From JAZDMK01 sp043800975 (GTDB taxonomy: Bacteria > Bacteroidota > Bacteroidia > Bacteroidales > JAHJDW01), in the NCBI GenBank assembly GCA_043800975.1, contig JAZDMK010000219.1, positions 1 to 9,896 on the forward strand: 9,896 nt of DNA, read 5' to 3'. Under the pieces are notes generated by a model. That model was not told the origin of the DNA and made no database searches. It saw only the letters and a program-made list of their open reading frames with translations. Shown one piece after another: positions 5,642 to 9,896 of the stretch (positions within the stretch are counted from its first letter, which is position 1; each line of letters starts with the position of its first letter). The position numbers and the translations under genes were made by a program.

Positions 5642-5660
5642 ATCCCCATTTTTCTTTTTA

Positions 5661-5668
5661 TATCTTTG
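5661..5668 (+). promoter_or_regulatory. -7 box TATCTTTG of the LtaS-like/lipid kinase operon
   Basis: An exact TAnnTTTG match 17 bases before the ATG at 5686 and 19 bases after the stop of array copy 4. A T-rich stretch precedes it, with no clear -33 TTTG. Confidence 0.6.
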
Positions 5669-5685
5669 CCTACCTATTTCAGCGC

Positions 5686-7587
5686 ATGCGCTCATATCTG
5701 CATTATATCATACAGATCCTGCGGAAAATTATCATTCTGCTATTCATTTATGAATGCAGCCGTCTGTTGTTCTATCTTGTAAATCTTCAATACTTCACCA
5801 GTCTTTCTTCCAACGACGTTTTTCGGTCTTTCTTTTTTGGCTTACGCTTCGACTTGTCTGCCCTGCTAATGCTGAATGCCCCATTCATTTTGCTGCTGTT
5901 GCTTCCATTCCACTTCAGAAGTAAAAAAGCATTTACAAAATATTCAAATTTGTTTTTTTACATCAGCAATTCCATTGGGATATTTTTCAACTGTATTGAT
6001 GCCGCCTATTTTCCTTTTACCTTAAAAAGAACAACCGGTGATGTTTTCAGTTTTGTTTCTACCGGAAATGATTTTTTAAAACTTCTGCCCAACTACATGC
6101 AGGACTTCTGGTACGTTTTTCTGCTTGCCTTTGTTTTAATTGCAGGAATGATTGTACTTGATCGTTTTCTTCCTTTTAAAAAATTCAATGTAGCTCCTGC
6201 AAAAAATAAAATTAAATACTTCGGGTTTCATCTGCTGATGCTGGTTTTTGTAATTACATTATCCATTATTGGTATGCGCGGTGGATTTCAGCTACGTCCG
6301 ATCAGCATTCTTACTGCAGCTGAATATACGGATCCCGCTGGCATTCCGCTAACGCTCAACACTCCTTTTACAATTATAAAAACCTACGGCAAGCGCGAAC
6401 TGAATGAAGTGAATTATTTTCCACCCACGGTTGCGCATCGATTATTCAGCCCTGAAAAAAGTTATATTTCTGATACAATACCACGAAAAGATAATGTAGT
6501 AATCATTATCATGGAAAGTTTTTCTTCCGAATATACAGCCATGGCTGGCGCTGGCAAAAAGTCGTACACACCTTTCTTTGATTCTCTTTCTAATGAAGGA
6601 CTATTATTTACACATGCCTTTGCCAACGGTCGTAAATCGATGGAAGCCCTGCCGGCGATTCTTGCTTCCATGCCATCGCTGATGAACAATCCGTATATCA
6701 CTTCTGAATTTGCAGCGAATCGTTTACACGGGCTGCCGGCTATTCTGCGCGAGATGAATTACAATACGTCATTCTTTCACGGTGGAACAAACGGAACGAT
6801 GGGTTTTGATGCATTTTCCAAAGCAGCAGGAATTGAAAATTATTATGGCAAATCACAATATGGCAATGAGGATTTTGATGGTAAATGGGGCGTGTACGAC
6901 GAGCCCTATTTTCAGTACTTCGCAAAAAATCTGAATTCATTCCCACAACCTTTCTTCTCTGTATTTTTTTCTTTGTCATCGCATCATCCTTATTCAATTC
7001 CTGAGAAATACAAAAATAAATTTCCCAAGGGCACACTCCCGATTCACGAATCCATTGGATATGCAGATTTTTCACTTGGAAAGTTTTTTGAGTTTGCAAA
7101 AAAACAATCGTGGTTTAAAAACACTTTGTTTATTATAACTGCCGATCACGCTGCCGAATCAGCCGGTGGCTATTACAGCACACGGGCAGGGAGCTATGCC
7201 ATTCCGTTATTGTTTTACAAAACAGGATCTGAAATGAAAGGCCGGTCGGAAGTTGTCGCGCAGCAATGCGACATTATGCCCTCTGTACTGGATTATCTGT
7301 GGTGCAATAAAAAATTCATTTCATATGGAAACAGTGTTTTCGGAGAAAACGAAAAGCACTTTGCGATAAACTTTTTAAATGACACTTATCAGTTTATCTC
7401 TGACGATTACGGTTTTATTTTAAGTGGAGCAACAACAGCTGGCGTGTATAATCTGAAGCTGGATTCATTACAAAACAAAAATCTTTCTTTACAAAAGGAT
7501 GTATTCATTTCAGATAAAATAAATTTACTGAAAGCAATTATTCAATCTTATAATCACCGGATGATTACAAACCGGCTTTGCCCATGA
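5686..7587 (+). CDS. LtaS-like membrane phosphoglycerol/headgroup transferase (sulfatase family)
   Basis: A 633-residue inner-membrane protein with about five N-terminal helices (about 10-31, 56-76, 87-107, 141-158, 178-197) and an extracytoplasmic sulfatase-fold domain (about 268-545). Matches to the S. aureus LtaS active site by pattern: Glu277 in IIIMESFSSEY (Glu255), Ser318 in NGRKSMEALPAIL where LtaS has Thr300, His433 in SSHHPY (His416), and Asp487-His488 in ITADHA (Asp475-His476). LtaS-type enzymes move glycerol-phosphate from phosphatidylglycerol and release diacylglycerol. In a Gram-negative the acceptor may be a periplasmic glycan or lipid, as with E. coli OpgB; this is inference, and a phosphoethanolamine transferase is possible. 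Its stop overlaps the lipid kinase start by four bases (ATGA). Confidence 0.88.
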   Translation: MRSYLHYIIQILRKIIILLFIYECSRLLFYLVNLQYFTSLSSNDVFRSFFFGLRFDLSALLMLNAPFILLLLLPFHFRSKKAFTKYSNLFFYISNSIGIFFNCIDAAYFPFTLKRTTGDVFSFVSTGNDFLKLLPNYMQDFWYVFLLAFVLIAGMIVLDRFLPFKKFNVAPAKNKIKYFGFHLLMLVFVITLSIIGMRGGFQLRPISILTAAEYTDPAGIPLTLNTPFTIIKTYGKRELNEVNYFPPTVAHRLFSPEKSYISDTIPRKDNVVIIIMESFSSEYTAMAGAGKKSYTPFFDSLSNEGLLFTHAFANGRKSMEALPAILASMPSLMNNPYITSEFAANRLHGLPAILREMNYNTSFFHGGTNGTMGFDAFSKAAGIENYYGKSQYGNEDFDGKWGVYDEPYFQYFAKNLNSFPQPFFSVFFSLSSHHPYSIPEKYKNKFPKGTLPIHESIGYADFSLGKFFEFAKKQSWFKNTLFIITADHAAESAGGYYSTRAGSYAIPLLFYKTGSEMKGRSEVVAQQCDIMPSVLDYLWCNKKFISYGNSVFGENEKHFAINFLNDTYQFISDDYGFILSGATTAGVYNLKLDSLQNKNLSLQKDVFISDKINLLKAIIQSYNHRMITNRLCP

Positions 7588-8468
7588 GTTCAGATCAAGT
7601 AAAATATTTTTTTATCATCAATCCGGTATCGGGCACCCGCAAGGGAATATCAGCTGAAATACTGATTCATGATGTGATGGAAAAATCAGGGGAACAATAT
7701 GAGATGCATGTTACAAAATACAAAGGGCATGCAACTGAATTAGCCGCCCGGGCCGTGGAGCAAAAAATTCCGTTCATCGTAGCGGTAGGTGGTGACGGCA
7801 CGTTGAACGAAATTGCAAAAGTGATGACCGGAACAAATTCTGCGTTGGGCATCATTCCGCGAGGCTCTGGCAATGGGTTGGCGCGTTTTGCAAAAATACC
7901 GACCGACACTGAAAAAGCTCTTGATTTAATTCTGAAGGGTTACACACAGAAAATTGATACAGCGGAAATAAACGGAAAGTTTTTTATCAGCATTGCAGGT
8001 TCTGGCTTTGATGCAAAAGTAGCTTTGCATTTCAACAAAAGTAAAAATCGTGGATTTATAAACTATGCATGGATAGCCGTTCGTGAATATTTTCGTTACA
8101 AACCTCTGGAATATTCGATCACAAGCAACGGACAAACCATAACCCGGAAAACACTTTTAATCAGCTTTGCCAATTCAGATCGTTTTGGTTATAATGCAGT
8201 AATAGCTCCGGAATCAAGGCTGGACGACGGTTTGATTGACATCTGTATTTTACAGAAACCTCCATTTTTCTCTGCCTTATTTTTACTCATTAAATTTTTC
8301 AGAAAAAAAATTCACACTTCTCGTTACATGGAAATACTGAGAGTTCCGTCAGCACAAATCATCAGCAAAAATAAGATTCCAACACACATTGACGGCGACA
8401 CCGGAGATTCCGAAGCAAGTATTGATATTCACATACACCCGTCTTCACTTACAATGATTACTCCTTAA
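7584..8468 (+). CDS. Diacylglycerol kinase-family lipid kinase (YegS/DgkB type)
   Basis: A 294-residue soluble lipid kinase that would use ATP to phosphorylate diacylglycerol or a related lipid at the membrane face. The DAGK catalytic domain is clear: INPVSGTRKG (12-21), VGGDGTLNE (68-76), GIIPRGSGNGLAR (89-101), and the C-terminal THIDGDTGD region corresponding to the family's DGE-type motif. ATG 7584 is chosen over the TTG at 7578 because it gives an ATGA overlap with the upstream transferase stop. This tight coupling supports a joint role: recycling diacylglycerol released by the LtaS-like enzyme to phosphatidic acid. Substrate could instead be sphingosine-like lipid, which some Bacteroidota make; the sequence does not decide. 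Confidence 0.9.
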   Translation: MSSDQVKYFFIINPVSGTRKGISAEILIHDVMEKSGEQYEMHVTKYKGHATELAARAVEQKIPFIVAVGGDGTLNEIAKVMTGTNSALGIIPRGSGNGLARFAKIPTDTEKALDLILKGYTQKIDTAEINGKFFISIAGSGFDAKVALHFNKSKNRGFINYAWIAVREYFRYKPLEYSITSNGQTITRKTLLISFANSDRFGYNAVIAPESRLDDGLIDICILQKPPFFSALFLLIKFFRKKIHTSRYMEILRVPSAQIISKNKIPTHIDGDTGDSEASIDIHIHPSSLTMITP

Positions 8469-8478
8469 TTTCATTATC

Positions 8479-8820
8479 ATGGAAAAGAAAAAAAAGGCAC
8501 TGGGCATCGTTTATTCCACCAACCCTGAGTTCAATTATGATTTAGGGAAAACCGAAGAACCACAAACACTGGCTCCGGAGAAGCAGGGCCTGAATGTGCG
8601 GCTTGAGAAAAAAGGAAGAGGCGGAAAAACAGTAACGTTGGTTTGCTGTTTTGCAGGAAGTGAAGATGATTTGAATGAGCTGGCACGCACTTTAAAAAAT
8701 AAATGCGGCACAGGCGGCAGTGTGAAAGACGGCGAAATTATTATTCAGGGCGACTTCCGCGAAAAATTATTTAACATACTGAAAAGTTTGGGTTACATAA
8801 AAACCAAACTGCATAATTGA
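8479..8820 (+). CDS. eIF1/SUI1-family translation factor (YciH-like)
   Basis: A 113-residue cytosolic protein with a SUI1 domain over about residues 37-110: LEKKGRGGKTVTLV, a helix DDLNELARTLKNKCGTGGSVKDG, and IIIQGDFREKLFNILKSLGY. These are the usual YciH/eIF1 motifs. YciH proteins bind the 30S subunit and affect start-site selection in bacteria; the in vivo role is modest and varied. The N-terminal 35 residues are a flexible charged leader, normal for the family. The start lies 10 bases after the lipid kinase stop, so the gene probably sits in the same transcript, although no functional link to lipid recycling is known to me. It ends 9 bases from a convergent gene with no obvious terminator. 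Confidence 0.93.
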   Translation: MEKKKKALGIVYSTNPEFNYDLGKTEEPQTLAPEKQGLNVRLEKKGRGGKTVTLVCCFAGSEDDLNELARTLKNKCGTGGSVKDGEIIIQGDFREKLFNILKSLGYIKTKLHN

Positions 8821-8829
8821 TTTCACTAT

Positions 8830-9612
8830 CTAAAAATGAAAGTTTGCACTCAGGAAAGCCAGAGGTGTAAACTTAATCTGCATTCCATTATCTCCGCTTT
8901 TGCCTGTATATGTTGGACTATTCGTGCAAGTATGCGTATATTTATAATCTTCCTGCGTGATATAAAAATCAATTGAACTTTCCAGAGACAATGAAAGTCT
9001 TGGGATTATCTGATATTGAAGCCCGAATAATGGTCCTCCGCCATATTGATATTTTTGTAGATCATATTTGTAATCATCCGTATGATTATAGGCAGGGTTT
9101 GAAATGCTAACATCAGTATACTTATCTTTATGTTCCAGAACAAATGCACTGGTTTTTAAATCAACGCCTATAAAAAAACGAAATTTGTCAATGTCAAAAT
9201 TTCTCTGAATGCCCAATGACCCAATAATTGAGGTTTGAGAAATTTCAATTTCATGTGTGTCCTTATCTGAATCAACATAATCGGTTTTATTACTGGAGTA
9301 ATTAAACCCGACTTTTGCTCTTAAAGCGAACTTGTCGAAAGAAAATTTATATCCAAATCCATAATTTTTTGTATCCGAATCATAGAAAGAAGGATAATAG
9401 TAATAAGAATAATCGATGTAATCATACATATAAATCCAGTCCCAGAAATTCTGGAATGAGTTTTTGGAAGCTAAATCTGTTATCCCAAAATTAAACTCAT
9501 GCCTGAGTCCAATGTTAGTTTTTACTTTGCGCTTTGTTGTATCCGTTTGTGCAAATGATATAAACGGAATTAAGAGAATAACTGCAACCAAAAGTTTTTG
9601 AATAGTTTTCAT
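8830..9612 (-). CDS. Outer-membrane beta-barrel-like protein, unknown function
   Basis: A 260-residue exported protein. A cleavable signal (MKTIQKLLVAVILLIPFISFA, likely cut before Gln22) is followed by alternating hydrophobic/polar strands (YGFGYKFSFDKFALRAKVGFNY, in pieces, near 84-105; SIIGSLGIQRNFD; FRFFIGVDLKTSAFVL; GGPLFGLQYQI; RLSLSLESSIDFYI) and a C-terminal Phe in FLSANFHF, all typical of small Bacteroidota outer-membrane barrels. A very Tyr-rich stretch lies at 61-77 (nine Tyr in 17 residues), probably an extracellular loop. No named family is recognised; related proteins are usually annotated 'outer membrane beta-barrel protein'. A -7-like box lies 14 bases before the ATG. It is convergent with the SUI1 gene and separated from it by nine bases. 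Confidence 0.8.
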   Translation of the reverse strand: MKTIQKLLVAVILLIPFISFAQTDTTKRKVKTNIGLRHEFNFGITDLASKNSFQNFWDWIYMYDYIDYSYYYYPSFYDSDTKNYGFGYKFSFDKFALRAKVGFNYSSNKTDYVDSDKDTHEIEISQTSIIGSLGIQRNFDIDKFRFFIGVDLKTSAFVLEHKDKYTDVSISNPAYNHTDDYKYDLQKYQYGGGPLFGLQYQIIPRLSLSLESSIDFYITQEDYKYTHTCTNSPTYTGKSGDNGMQIKFTPLAFLSANFHF

Positions 9613-9626
9613 GGTGATATTTTTTT

Positions 9627-9634
9627 CAAAAATA
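9627..9634 (-). promoter_or_regulatory. Putative -7 box for the beta-barrel gene
   Basis: TATTTTTG on the minus strand fits TAnnTTTG and ends 14 bases before the ATG at 9612, the same short spacing as the plus-strand array genes. A second match (TAATTTTG, 9666-9673) lies farther upstream. The region is very AT-rich, so chance matches are likely. Confidence 0.35.
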
Positions 9635-9734
9635 AATAAAATACTTCAATATTTTTATTCATAAGCAAAATTATATTGTCTGTTATTAGAATTGTCAGTT
9701 TCGTTGAATAATACGATTCGATAATCTTTTTCGT

Positions 9735-9742
9735 TATCTTTG
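9735..9742 (+). promoter_or_regulatory. -7 box TATCTTTG of the right-edge gene
   Basis: An exact copy of the octamer found before four other genes here, ending 20 bases before the ATG at 9763. A short direct repeat (GTGCCAA, 9743-9749 and 9751-9757) occupies the leader region. Confidence 0.6.
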
Positions 9743-9762
9743 TGCCAAAGGTGCCAATCAGC

Positions 9763-9896
9763 ATGCTAAAGATCTTCATAAAAAAAATGTTCTTCTTCAT
9801 TTTTCTGGCAATGACAGTAAGCAACAGCCATGCTCAGATTTTTGACGAAAGTCTCGTTCAGTTCTCCGGTGTGATCGTTAACGAATCACTGAAACC
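9763..9896 (+). CDS. Secreted protein, partial; possible CarboxypepD_reg-like N-terminus
   Basis: Only 44 full codons are seen before the right edge. The protein starts MLKIFIKKMFFFIFLAM with a signal peptide likely cut after SHA (before Gln25). It then reads IFDESLVQFSGVIVNESLKP. The pattern VQFSGVIVNESL resembles the first strand of carboxypeptidase-regulatory-like domains (CarboxypepD_reg) that open many Bacteroidota exported proteins, but this is short and the match is by memory. An internal ATG at 9787 could also begin the signal. The exact TATCTTTG box upstream supports a true gene start here. Confidence 0.6.
   Translation, partial: MLKIFIKKMFFFIFLAMTVSNSHAQIFDESLVQFSGVIVNESLK

Noticed and set aside
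6740..7099. A 119-codon minus-strand open frame
   Set aside because: It is antisense to the sulfatase-fold domain of the LtaS-like gene and has no motif.
8821..8840. Bidirectional terminator between the convergent genes
   Set aside because: Only a weak TTTCA/TGAAA pairing without a stable GC stem was seen; the gap is nine bases.
9609..9824. A 71-codon minus-strand open frame in the right intergenic region
   Set aside because: It overlaps the starts of both flanking genes and their promoter boxes; the sequence is AT-rich and low in complexity (Ile/Lys/Leu).

Overview
The window looks like chromosomal DNA of a member of the Bacteroidota. The signs are AT-rich DNA, repeated TAnnTTTG-type -7 promoter boxes (mostly the exact octamer TATCTTTG), little use of Shine-Dalgarno sites, many lipoproteins with Cys-Lys-Lys-Asp-like mature ends, DUF5011 Ig-like domains, and an LtaS-like sulfatase-fold transferase in a genome whose other genes look Gram-negative. 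The family or genus cannot be fixed from this sequence. I saw no tRNA, rRNA, CRISPR or mobile element, and no gene-free stretch longer than about 150 bases.

Layout. (1) Positions 1-2186, minus strand: a citrate (or citramalate) lyase operon. A single gene encodes the acyl-carrier (CitD) domain fused to the beta subunit (CitE). It overlaps by 11 bp the alpha subunit gene citF, which runs off the left edge. (2) Positions 2251-3007, minus strand: two small Lys-rich lipoproteins, the first carrying ADSARIADS-type repeats and followed by an intrinsic terminator. (3) Positions 3121-5641, plus strand: a tandem family of four paralogous lipoproteins. Three have an Ig-like DUF5011 domain plus a shared C-terminal beta-rich domain of about 110 residues; the fourth keeps only the Ig-like part. 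The first two genes are followed by near-identical terminators that run directly into the -7 box of the next gene. (4) Positions 5686-8820, plus strand: a compact probable operon of an LtaS-like membrane phosphoglycerol transferase, a diacylglycerol-kinase-family lipid kinase (4-nt overlap) and an eIF1/YciH (SUI1) protein (10-nt gap). (5) Positions 8830-9612, minus strand: a convergent outer-membrane beta-barrel-like protein. (6) Position 9763 to the right edge, plus strand: the start of a secreted protein that resembles the beginning of a carboxypeptidase-regulatory-like (CarboxypepD_reg) domain.

How the parts fit. Alpha, beta and gamma functions of the lyase are all present, but the accessory genes (citC, citX, citG) are not visible. 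The transferase/kinase pair suggests a diacylglycerol cycle: an LtaS-type enzyme releases diacylglycerol when it takes a headgroup from a phospholipid, and a DAG kinase can return it to phosphatidic acid. The lipoprotein array is the least explained part, both for its unknown role and for its repeated terminator-promoter junctions.
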